Of a stretch of DNA of 64,000 nt, positions 11,021-22,495 are shown in pieces. Made by a program: the position numbers and the translations under genes. Where the stretch lies: NCBI RefSeq assembly GCF_035222485.1, contig NC_085921.1, positions 4,278,001 through 4,342,000 of the forward strand, read 5' to 3'. Each line of letters opens with the position of its first letter. Positions within the stretch are counted from its first letter, which is position 1. The notes under the pieces were generated by a model, which worked only from the letters and a program-made list of their open reading frames with translations, had not been told where the DNA came from and did no database searches. Origin of the DNA: Podospora pseudoanserina (lineage: Eukaryota > Ascomycota > Sordariomycetes > Sordariales > Podosporaceae).

Positions 11021-14000
11021 ATGCCTGCCAGAAGAAAGGCCAAGTCCAAACCGCCCAAAGCCAGACATCGCAAGGCCACACGCGATCCCACTCCTGAAGA
11101 GGAGTACCAAATCCGCAGCATCCTCGACGAGAAGGTCGAGCGCGGCAAGCTCCTGTACTTGATAGACTGGGAGGATAGCCCCGAGGGGCAGACCTACGAT
11201 CCAACCTGGGTACTTGATGATTCCTGTGCTGTTTAGCTTGCCTGTCAAAGCTGCTTGTCTTGTTCAATTCCCTGGGGACGCGCTAACCGCCATGGGGTGT
11301 TTCCTCTTCTTAGGAGCCTGCCAAGCACGTAAACGAGGTAGCCATCAACGAGTGGGAGGCCGAGAAGAAGAAGAAGAAGAAGAAGAAGAAGAAGAAGAAG
11401 AAGAAGAAGAAGCTCCTCGCTGGGGAAGGTCAGGAGAGCAGAAAGCGACCAGCAAGCTCTCTGCCCGAAGCCGCCGAGGACGAGAACGAGGAAGACGACG
11501 CGAGACCTGCGAAGAGGCCCAAGGGCAACGACTCTGGCTATACATCGCCAGAGCTAGAGCTTGGGGTTGAAGTTGATAATATTCCTGACAAGGCAGGGAG
11601 GCAGCTTGTGCTGGATATTCATCCGCCGTCACAAGTGGATCCTAACGACTATCAGTTGTTTACAGCATCTCAGCTCTCGTCTCAAAACAGCAGTCAGCTC
11701 GATTCCACATCCCATACCGATAGCAACGAGGCCTCATCTGGAAAGGTTCTCAGCCAGCGAACCATACCTGATTCCCAAGCCACTGGCGAGTCGGAGCTCA
11801 GTTCAACGATCCCGGAGATTGTGCTGGCTAGCCAATCGCAAGGACGGAGAGTGGGTTCTCTCGAGCGTGAGGAGCAACAAGCGTTGGATTCTCAAGTCGC
11901 GAGCGAACAATCGCAGCAGGCAGAGGGTGAGCAACAGGTCGAAGAGCACCAGCAGAAGGTGGGGCAGAGCCAGCAAGAAGAGCAACAGCGCAAGGAGCAA
12001 CAAAAGTCCAGCTGGGAAGAACCTCAAGTATCGAAAACGTTGGATCACGACGAGGAGACGACATCAGAGTCTCTGATACCATCGCGCCAACCTGATCCAT
12101 TACATCAACCTGTCAACCACAACACGCCACAGGCGTTTCGAGACGAGAATAACCATTCACAGAGCAGCTCCGTGTCGGGGTTCTTGACGCAGCCCGACTA
12201 CCCTCACCTCAGCAACGACCCCTTCGGCGGAGTGGAGTCTGCTGTGGCTGAGGCTTACCAAGGCAGCGAAGTGAATCGAGATAGTCAAGTTGCGATTAGC
12301 CAACAACGCCGCACGCCTGCACCCATCGAAAACTCCTCCATCCCAAGTGTGAGCAACGCGCCGCGAGCTGATTCACCACAGGTCACCTCACTAGAGATCT
12401 CGAGCTCCAGTTGGCAGTCGCAGCAAGCGCAGTTGGTGGATTCATTTGTGCCACTTTCGAGCCACTTGAACCAAATTCGAACTCAAAGCCAGGAGTCGAG
12501 CCAAAGGGTCGAAGAGTTCGTTCCCGAAACGGCGCAAAAAGAGAGGACTCTGGTTTCCAACAGCGAACACCACAAAACCACCTGTCAGTGATACCCGCTT
12601 GGCCAGAGCCGCAAGTTCCGGTTCTGTTCCGCCGCGCAGTTCTACCTTCCCCACTACTCAATCTCTCCCTCAACGATCAGAAACTGAAACATTACGACCA
12701 GTCTCCAACAACATTCGAATCAAAATGGGGCCAACGCCGCCATCTGGCAAGCAGTCCGACGCTGTCGTAGATCTGAGATCAGCCCTACCAGACTGGATGC
12801 TGCATCCAGAACCTGAACCAGAACCGCAGCCAGAGTTAGAGCCAGAGTTGGCAGTCCACCAGTCGCATAACCCAGAGCCTTCATTTCCAGTATCGGAAGA
12901 GGCTCAGTCGCAACCTCCACCACCCCCACAACCTCAACAATCTTCATTTCCCGTTTCGGAAGAAGCCCAGTTGCAGCACACAGAGCCTGCATTTCCAATG
13001 TCCGACATGACCCATTTACATCACCCGCAGCCGTCAATCTTATCCGAGGCCGGTCCAGGTCCAGGTCCTTCTTCTCCCTCCATTGCGGTACCAATATCAA
13101 GCCGGAGCCTTCCTCGGCGTGACGCAGTGGAAGAATTGCGAGAAGCCATCGGTCTTCACGATGGCAGTTTATATGGGGCCTCACAAAGCCACTACCCTGA
13201 GGAAGCCCTCACGCTTTCTTCCACCGAGCTCCCTGTTATCGGCAGCCATCATCAGCACAACACCGAGATGGAGTATGAGAATCTACCAACGACAGTTGCT
13301 CCGTCGGATCTAACGACCTCTGTGGATCTCTCACACGGTGTAGGCGAAGGCCCAGCCATGTCGAACCCTCTGTTCACGGTTCACGATGTACAACCACTGG
13401 GGACCGCCGAGGTGGATTCCGATCACGACGCGGCACACGACATCGATGAAAACCCTATTGAGCTTCGACAATTCGTGGTAACCCTACCCATGGCGGCCAA
13501 CACCCGGTCGCTCTATGTTGATGTTATTGCTCAAAACCTGCAGGCGATGACTGAGTTTGGCGATGTCTACTGCGAACCAGGCTTGCAAGCTCCGGACGAT
13601 GCTCTGACGGCCAAGATTGATGCCTTTTTCAGGCGATTGAACGACCTGGTTGACCTCCCAGCATTCGACGACGACACATTCCATCAACTCAACTCTGAAG
13701 GCATGCTGAAGCATGCTATCAATTCCAACAGCAAGTTCTCCTTTGTCTATGAGTTTCTCAAGACGCTGCGGTGGCTCAACGACCGCATCTTAATCGTGGC
13801 ACGCCCAGGAAGGACCCTGAAATACCTTGAGGAAATCGTCGCACAAGAGGTTCCCTTGTCCCAGCTGAACAAGACGTATGCAGTCTTGAGTACCGAGTCG
13901 CCGGAGCACGTCAGCGAGGCGGCCAGGGTGATTGTGGCAGAAGCTGGCCAAGATCTTTCCAAGATTGGCGGGCAACTCGATGTCGTCATTCTCTTCGACC

Positions 14001-15493
14001 ATGAAGCCAGGCAGGTCGACCTGCCTCCCAAGCTCAGTTGCGAATCGACAATATTCCTGTCCCTCGCCACCATTTGCTCTTTGGAGCACATTTTACTACA
14101 GCTCCGTGAAATGCCTTCGTATCCCGATATGTCACCTCTGGAGATTAGCAATGCGCTTTGCCAGGTGACCGCATTGCTGGTCAGGCATCTCAAGGACCCC
14201 GAATACGCACCTCCACCTCATGAGGTTGCCGCAGCATTTGCCAGCTTTCTGGAAAACCCCGAGAACGATATTGATTACGTGTCTCAACCCCTCCCAATTA
14301 GTGTGGACGAGATGTGGGAGTCACAACCCCAAACTCAAGCTGATAATGGCGAGTTGGGTCGTCGGAAGCGTCCCTTGGATGATGACCAAGATATGATGTC
14401 GAAGCGTCGAAAGACCACGCGAGCTTCGTCCTCGGTGCCCATGTCTGAGCTGCTGAGAGACACTTTGGCGCGCCACCCTGTTAATAACGAGCGGTCGGCA
14501 GAGATGGCCGAAGTGCCGGTTGCCCAGTTGGAGGGTATGGCGTACCAAGTAAGGAAACTCCCCATGAGACTATTTTGGAGACCTAAAACTGACTGGCATT
14601 TCCAGATATTCAAGCTTGAGAACCGGGTTGACGATCTCAGCACCGTGAACGCGAAGTTGCGTGCACATACTGATCCTCTAGAGAAGGAACTTGAGTCATG
14701 GAGAGGCACCCTCAACACGCTTCACGTGAGATATACAGAAGCTCTCAACGACCGGTCCGACTTTGAGAAGGAATGCAAGCAGGCCAACAAGGTCGCGGCA
14801 GCAGCCACGGAGAAGCTCGAGAATGTCAAGGCCGAGGTCGCGTCGCTCAAGGAGCATAACAAGGCGCTTGAATTCAAGCTTGCCGAGGCCACACTGGCGA
14901 TGGAACAGTCAACCGTCCCAGACACTGTCCGGTTTGCCCAGCTCGAGAAGGAACTCGCCGAAACCAAAGCCAGGGCAGAAAAGGCTGAGAAGAAGGCTGC
15001 TGCCTTGTCAAACGAAGCCGACTTTGTCCGTCAGAATTACCAAAACGCCTCCAGTTATCAACAGGAGCAGAACCACGAGATGAAGAGGCTCAGGGAAGAG
15101 ATTGCAGTTCTCACTACGCGGGCCAACGAGAATATCGTCAAGATTCAGCAGATTCATGCAGCCAATGAGCTGGCTTATCATCAGCGTCAACTTGCCGAAC
15201 TACAGGACATGGTCCGGGATCGCGAAAGGGAGCTGGATCTTTTGAGGACGGAGAATCAACAGCTCAAGAGCGGCCGTAGGGAAACGAGGGGAGGAAGTAC
15301 CCCGCGCAGCCCGCGGATAGGCGCCATGGGAGGGGTGATGCCCAGCCCGAGACCTGGAAGGGGTGGTGCTGGCAGCAGGGGGACTAGTCCTGCCGCTGCG
15401 GCGAGTTCGGATCCTGCCGTGCCCGGTATGGCCTACGCGCCGACTGGGGCGAATGGGCGGCGGCATCACCTTCGCGAACACCTTCGCGATTAG
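11021..15493 (+). CDS. Chromodomain protein with HDA2/HDA3-like domain and coiled coil
   Basis: Exons 11021-11209, 11314-12515, 12589-14548 and 14606-15493 give about 1,412 residues. A chromodomain (EEYQIRSILDEKV...LYLIDWEDSP, ~25-70) is split by the first intron, and 16 Lys from AAG repeats follow it. A long Gln/Ser-rich linker comes next. The block around IELRQFVVTLPMAANTRSLY to LICPL-like helices resembles Pfam HDA2-HDA3 (class II HDAC complex subunits 2/3). It has FSFVYEFLKTLRWLNDRILI, FLSLATICSLEHILLQL and the later KRRK basic patch. A long coiled coil (about 1080-1340) ends in an Arg/Gly-rich tail. The start avoids an upstream TTG. The junction near 12516-12588 is uncertain: its donor is the weak GTTCGT, and the alternatives are acceptor 12606 or a sequence frameshift. 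A histone-methyl-binding subunit of a fungal deacetylase complex (compare Neurospora HCHC) is likely; which one is not determined. Confidence 0.8.
11365..11412 (+). repeat. (AAG)16 coding microsatellite
   Basis: Sixteen AAG codons in a row encode a poly-lysine tract directly after the chromodomain. Length changes would alter the protein without shifting frame. Confidence 0.95.
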
Positions 15494-17016
15494 AAGAGGA
15501 GGGTAAACAATATACGTTTGATGCCCCATATCGGTCTCTTGCCATTGCGGCAAGCTTATTCACCAGTCTGTGCTTATTTATCATACGGCCATCAGTTTTC
15601 AGTCGTCATCGGACAGGACGAATGGCACAACGGCAACGTGGAAGCTCAAGGATTGCTTGGTTTACTGTACATATTTGCGTGTTTAACTTGCATTTCGTGT
15701 AATTGGGATGGGGAGTTTTCGGGATACTGGGGAAAGCATTGTATCGGGGCAAAAGAGTATATACTCTGCCTCTTATTGTTCAGGCGCAGTTTACGCACCA
15801 TCAAAGGGGAAATGGAGCGCAATAATCAAGTTTTATGTCGTTGGTCTCGGCTGTTTTGTTTTATTGGTTGCTGCATTTCTCGAGGAAAACTATCAAGGCA
15901 GATAAGGGAAGACTATACCGTTAGGATGGTTAGGCATGAAAGTTGTTCTGGGTGCTTGCTCTGCCGGGGAGCTGTTTGAGTTTGAGGGCAGACATGTGGT
16001 GGTATTGTTTTGTTGCAAATGATTGATTAGTTAACACCCGTGAGTAGTCGATACGTATTAGTGTTGGGGAATACAAATGAGTGTGTGTTGAGTGAAACAA
16101 TCGAAGTTGCTAGTTGTTGTGTCTGCCATTCCAGCTGATGATATGAGTGGCTTGTGTGATCCCAAGTAGAATGATTGAGTAAATCCAACGTGACACTACC
16201 ACTATACTGGACAAATAATCATCACTAAGACTGCTTGATTCGAAGCTAGTGCTGGCATGCGGTTGTGGAAACCTTCGGTGTGGCTGAATGATGGTGTAAC
16301 TGAAACATGGTCGTCTGAGTGTGCTAAAAGAACATGAGCGAGTGGCGTAACGCCCATCTCTTGTGGTGGCATCAGCATTTCCTCCCAAATGTTGGAGAGA
16401 AATCCGATCTCTCCAAGTTCAGGGGTAGGGGGACGATGAGGGTTAGGGTTACAACTACAACAACTGTAACATTTTGTCTCTGAATATCTTCTGATGTCCG
16501 AAAAATTCAGGCAACAGTAGAATTTGAGGTGCGATAGCTGTTCCAGTGCTTTCTTCCTTTCTTCGGGAGGTTTCTTTCACCCGCGTGGGCTTTCACCTGA
16601 TTACAAAGCACAGGCAACCTGGTGGGCTTCCAGCGTCGTTGGCGGGCGGCGATAAGAGGGTGATAAGGCGCATTGCCTGCCGCTGAGACGCCCAACGTCA
16701 CTGGCCTCGCCGCCTCATCTGCAGCCTGCAGCCTTGGTGTCTTCTGGTCCCTCAAGGTGCAGCAGCTGAGCAAGCTCAAGCCCCTCCAAGGGCTCTATCG
16801 GTCAACGAACTCCTAGGACTTTTCGATCTCTTTCCTTTAAGCTTTCGCCTTGTTTTCCTTTCGACTTTTACAGCTAGAGAAGAAGAAGAGAACACATTTC
16901 ACGATCGGATTTCTTATAATACAGTTTGTTTCCCTTCCGAGCACCCCAGTAATACAAGCTTGTCGGCATCGGCCCCAGGACACCATTACCGATATTCCAG
17001 CCGCTTTTGAAAAGCC
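15494..17016. other. Intergenic region with telobox
   Basis: The stretch holds the 3' end of the chromodomain gene and the promoter of the sacsin-like gene at 17017. A telomere-repeat motif (telobox) lies at 16440-16450. The last ~170 bases are pyrimidine-rich. No coding frame is convincing. Confidence 0.6.
16440..16450 (+). promoter_or_regulatory. Telobox (GGGTTAGGGTT), possible Tbf1-type site
   Basis: Two telomere-type units in tandem, GGGTTAGGGTT, sit about 570 nt upstream of the sacsin-like start codon. Telobox motifs are known in yeasts as binding sites of Tbf1-type Myb proteins in promoters. The motif is seen directly; its function is inferred. Confidence 0.4.
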
Positions 17017-20000
17017 ATGGACTACGCACGGCTTCGTGCGCAAGCCTTGAGCAATGGTGACGACGAAGAAGCGGTCACTGTCGATACCCGCGCCCTAATC
17101 GACAAGGTCTTGGCAAGATACTCTGGGGAGTGGACGACCCTCCGAGAGCTGATCCAGAACGCCGCCGATGCACAAGCTACCACAGTCAAGGTCAAGTTCG
17201 AGACAATACCCTCGATCAGCGTCCCGCTTCCACAGACGACGAACCAGTCCGAGGTGCTTAAACATGCCGTCCAGAATCATACCCTCCGACGATTGGTGGT
17301 GCAGAACGATGGCCAGCCGTTTACAAAGACAGACTGGGCGAGACTGAAGAGGATTGCGGAGGGAAACCCGGATGAGACCAAGATTGGCGCTTTTGGGGTT
17401 GGGTTCTACAGTGTCTTTGCCGACTGCGAGGAGCCATTTGTCAGCTCGGGGAGCGAGGCGATGGCGTTTTACTGGAAGGGGAACGCGCTGTTTACGAAGA
17501 AGTATTCGCTGCCGCAGGAGCAGGTGACCAAGGACACGGCTTTTATTCTGGACTACAGGAATACGACGACGCCGCTGCCGAATTTGCTGTCGGTTAGCCA
17601 GTTCCTTGCTACCAGTTTGACGTTTGTTGCGTTGGACAGTGTGGAGTTTTGGATTGATGACTGGAGGATATTGTCACTTCAGAAGAAGTCGTCACCAAGC
17701 TTGGGGGTTCCCATTCCGAGGGATTTGGAGACGAGAGCACAGGGAGGGCTCATGAAGCTGAAGGCGGCCGGCCGCACAAGCACACAGATTGATGGGACGT
17801 TTATGAGTGTTATTGGGTGGAAGCCCCAGGCGGTTGCGGCCAATAGGAACAATGAGCAGCATGTTTCTGAGATGCCCTCACTCAGGAGTTTCTTCTCGAA
17901 GCTTACTTCGGCTACTTCCCAGGCGGCGGGACTGAGAGGAAAGGCTGCTAGGGAGGAGCAGGTTGTACAGGATTCCATTGCCGAAGATCTCACGGCTTTG
18001 TCGACATCGACCATTTTTCTTCGGGTTACTGCGGCTACGATCGAGACGAATGTTGGTGCCAACTTTTCTGCTGAGCTAGAGCGAGCTACCAAGAAACCGC
18101 CACCTAAGGAGACGAAGTTGTCGATTTTGACTTCGTCGTATGATGAGACTGTTGCGTCGGAGATGTCTGCCTCCAGCCAGGCTGCCAAGGTGGCCGATAT
18201 CTTTGCGTCAGTTTTGCCTAGCAAGAAGCCGGGTGGTCGTGTCTTCATTGGTTTCCCAACTGCCCAGACGACTGGTGCTGGTATGCATATTTTTGCGCCC
18301 TCGGTTATCCCGACTGTCGAGCGCGAGGCTATCGATCTAAATGCTCGATGGGTACGGACATGGAATCAGGATATGTTGCGCGTGGCAGGCATTCTTTCCC
18401 GTCTCGCTTTTATCAACGAGATGGCGGACCTGGATGAGAAGCTCAAGCGACTGTCTACCGACAACAAAAAGGGGCCACCGCTGGCTGATGTGGAGAAGTT
18501 CGCGCCAGAGGCTCTCCATATCCTCAAGACATACACCTTTTTGGACTCTACGCCTAGCGCTCAGGTGGGCGAGCTCATTGAAGAGGCTTTTTGGACTGCC
18601 TGGAAGCGTCCTACGATTGAGGTGTTTTCGTCGAGAGGTGTCCTGTCCACCTCCAAGGTCCGAAACTCGTCTGAGGAGGTCAGCAAGTTTGTTGGAGGAA
18701 TTCCGGTTATTCTAAACTCGATGAAGAATGATCCGTTCATCAAAAAGTTGATCGAGTTTGAGCTGATCAAGGATGTCACTGTTGACGATATCTGTCAAGA
18801 GCTGGGCTCAAAGGCGATGGACAAGGACCAGCTTCGACATTTTATTCAGTGGATTTCGAATGCCGCTGCCGCTGTAGATTATTCTCAGCCCGACCTTAGA
18901 CGACTCTTGGATGTTGCTGTTGCGACTGTTAGTGAGGGTGGTGACTCGGGTGAGATAGTCACACTGGGCACGATTTTGTTCTACCACAACAAGAACATTC
19001 CTGCGACGCTCCCAGTGCCGCCGACTTGCTTGCCACATGCCTTTACGGCTGGTATTCCTGAGGTCAAGCTTCGCGCTCTCGGGTGGGAGCCTCTGGGGAT
19101 TGTGCCGTGGCTTCGGTTTTTGATTGAATCTGCCGGACAAAAGGAGGAGCAGAATCTGATGAAGAATGCTTCGTTCGCGGTTCAGGTCTTGACGGTGCTT
19201 TCAAAGAGCTGGGATAACCTCAGCCCAAGCTCAAAGTCCTCGGTCGAGTCGGCGTTGCGGAACATCACGGTTATGCCGACCAAGATGGGCATGAAGAAGC
19301 CAAACGAAGCTTTCTTTCCCTCTGTCAAGTTGTTTGATGATCTGCCAACGCTCGAGGGGTGTGCCAATGTCAAGGAGAAATTCCTCACGACCCTTGGAGT
19401 GAGAAAGACAGTTGATCTGGACACCATCTTCACGCGGCTGTTGAGTCCAACACCTACTTCTGCCGGAGGAGCCGCGCCACGATGGAGCCATATGGAACTT
19501 ATTCGGTACCTTGCTTCGGTCGAAGCTGATATCCCTGCTGCTGACTTGAAGAAGCTGAGAGAGTCAGCTCTCTGCCCTGCCGAAGATGGACCTCGTGGCA
19601 TGGAGCCCGCAAAGGGCACGTCACGTCTCTACAAGGTTTCTGAGCTATTCGAGCCAAAGGATACGCTCCGGGCTTTGCGGTTGCCTATTATCCAATGGCC
19701 TGGACCTCCAGGTAGCTTCAGGGCCACCGGCAAAGAGGGGCGATTCCTCGCCACGCTTGGTCTGCGACCTTATCCTTCGGTCTCTGAGTTGGTGGACATG
19801 ATGGCTTCAACAGACGAGGAGCTTCGGAGAAAATCTATGACCTACTTTATTCAGAACCACTCGGTCAATGGGTATGCTGTCTTTGACATCTCCAAGACTC
19901 CCAAGGCTATCCTCCCGATTGAGGGTGATGAGGAGGCGCTGGTTTCCCCATCGCAGTGCTTTGTCAATGAGCGGGCTTCTGTTCTTGGTCACAAGATCCT

Positions 20001-22495
20001 CCGGAGACAGCTTCATGACCATGCGCCGAAGTTTGGTGTTCGGCGCGACCCCGACATGGCGCGTTGCGTCGACAGGCTCTTGGCCAACCCGCCCAAGGAC
20101 CGCAGTAATGCTATTGCTCTCTTTGAGTACTTTGCCAGTCGGCTCGCGGACCTTGACATGAGCGCCCTGGCGAAGCTGAAGAATGCTGCCATCGTCCCGG
20201 TGGTGAGAAAGAAGGGCACCTCGTTTGGATTCGGCACCAAGGCAGAGGAGTCGATTGTCTATGTCAAGCCCCAAAACTGTTACCTTGGCAACTCGACCAC
20301 CTACGGGGACATCTTTGACTTTGTTGACTTTGGTCAGAACGCCAATGCGTTCTTGTTCAAGTGCGGGGCGCGGACGGAGCCGACAAAGCATGAGATTGCC
20401 ACGCTGGCGTGCAGTGAGCCGGCCCGGCTGCTGAGTGTGATGCAGAGTCCGGATAGGTATCTGAGTCTGCTGAGATCGCTGGCTGATGACTGGAGCACGT
20501 TGAGGAAGGATAAGGAGTTGATTAGGAAGATGAGGTCGTCGGCTTGGTTGCTGGGGTCGATGGAGTTGGCGACTAGTAAGCCGAAGGAGTCGGATGATAC
20601 GAGTTATGAGGAGGAGGATGCGCCGGTGAAGCATTATGTATTGGCTGCGCCGGCTGATATTGTCATTTTGGATGATTACATCAGTTACAGGCTCTTTAAA
20701 GAGTCGCTGCTGTGTGCGCCGGAGGATGAAGCCCTTGAAGCTTTTTACCAGGCGCTTGGGTCCGAGAACTTGGGGAGTCGAGTCAAGGAGCATATTCTGG
20801 TTGGCACCAAGAGATCGAGACAGGATGGAGCAGAGTGGCTGAGAAAGCATGTGATTGAGCGGTCCAAGATCTTCTTGCATGAATATGCGAAGGACAAGCG
20901 GGAGCTGGTCAAGAGGGATGCGAAGTGGTTGGAGGCGAATCTTCAGGTCATTTCTGTGTCTTCGGTTGGACTGAGGCGGTCGCTTCAGGGACACAACAAG
21001 TATCATCAGGAGAAGCGCTCTGCGGCTAGTACCCAGGGCGACAACTGCTGGATCCTATATGTTGCGGCTGAACATAAAGATGATAAGCCGGACATGTACC
21101 AGGTCGGGCAGGCCATCTGCCAACTTTTGCTCAACAGGCCGAATCAGTCGGCCTACTTCTTTTTTGAGCCGTTCCTGAAGCTTGGGTTGCTTCAGTTACG
21201 GGATCGTGGGTACAATGTCGATCGTATCCTGCGTGCCAAGGCTGCTGAGGCCAGGGTCGCGGAGGAAGCGAGACGCAAAGCTCTCGAGGCAGAACAGAGC
21301 AAGATTCGGGAGCGGGAACAGGAGTGGGAACAGAATCGTGCGGCAGAGGCTGCGCGTCAAGAGGTTAAGACGCCCACTCGTGATCAGATGCCTGGTGCCT
21401 TCCACGATTCACCCGAAGATGACCATGCTTTGGCTCCTCCGCCGCAACAACAGAAATACAGAAGGGGCTTCTTTTCTGATTTGACCAGACGGCTGGGACT
21501 GGACACCGGGGATGACGGCGAGCAACAAAGGCAACTCGAAAACTTTGCACCTCCCTCCCAACCTGAACGAGACACCAAACGCCCTGTCTCCTCGGGAGAA
21601 AACAAAACCCGCAAAGCAGACGACGGCCGCGTCACCTCCCCAGCAGTTGTCCAGCAAAACCTGCTCAACGCGATCAACTCGACCCGCGCTCACGACTCGA
21701 CCAGCCTCTTCTCTCCCCCTACCGAGAGGGAAGTCAAAGAAAAGGCTGTCTACTGCGACACCACCCCGGCACAAAACATCACTTTCGCGGCGGAGGCTCC
21801 CCGCGGAATGCGAGTCTTTATCTCCAAAGACATCTCCACTGACGCCTCAACCTTTTTGGCGAACAATATCGCCGAAATCAAGCAGTTTGAGCTGTTGCTG
21901 AGTGACTGCGGGGAGATTTACCGGTTGCCGGCGAAGGCGCTACATATCTTTTATGATGAAACGGGTGGGACGATTGCTTTTAATGCAAACGGGAGTGTGT
22001 TTTGCAATTTGAGGTTTTTTAACCAGCTTCATCGTGCTATGGGGGATAATGGGATAGGGGTGGGGAGGGAGCTGAAGGGGCAGAAGAGGGTGGAGGCTAC
22101 GACTTGGTGGTGGGTTGTGTTGGCGCATGAGCTGGCGCATAATCTGGTGAGGGAGCATGATGCGAAGCATAGTTATTATACGTAAGTTCTCACTAGGGGG
22201 TTGGGATGGGGATGGATGAATGGGGGCTAACATTGGGGATGACAGGGAGAGTTTTATTCAGCAGTATTTTCCGAGCATGATGGCCAAGGCTGTGGGTTGG
22301 ATGGCTGAGGGTGGGAATGCTGGGAGTGCCTCCGGGGGTGGTTCGGCTTTGCCATCCTCGGGGAGACAGCAGGGTGTTCCTAGGGCCGGTACGCAGCAGA
22401 GCACCGCTAGTACTGCTGCTGCTGCTCCGCCGCCGCCGTATACCGAGGACGGTTTGCGGGGGCAGCAGCCGAGTAACGGGGCTAGTTATTGGTGA
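17017..22495 (+). CDS. Sacsin-like GHKL ATPase-domain giant protein with C-terminal HExxH motif
   Basis: Exon 1 (17017-22181) and exon 2 (22246-22495), joined by a GTAAGT...ACAG intron, give 1,804 residues. The N-terminal ~200 residues are a GHKL (Hsp90/sacsin-type) ATPase with N box LRELIQNAADAQA and G box GAFGVGFYSVF. The family architecture is HATPase plus a long conserved region (DUF3684-type) seen in fungal proteins of unknown function, likely chaperone-like. Residues ~1410-1450 form a charged helix (AKAAEARVAEEARRKALEAE). Near the end, HELAHNLVREHD (H1704, E1705, H1708, H1714) is a zinc-metalloprotease-like motif. It fits the metzincin spacing HExxHxxGxxH except that Val replaces Gly. 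A Pro/Ala/Gln-rich tail closes the protein. The start is the first ATG, in good context. Function beyond ATP binding is unknown. Confidence 0.88.

Noticed and set aside
19807-21006. 399-codon open frame antisense to the sacsin-like gene
   Set aside because: It mirrors codon bias of the plus-strand gene, has no domain and lies entirely within a confident coding exon.
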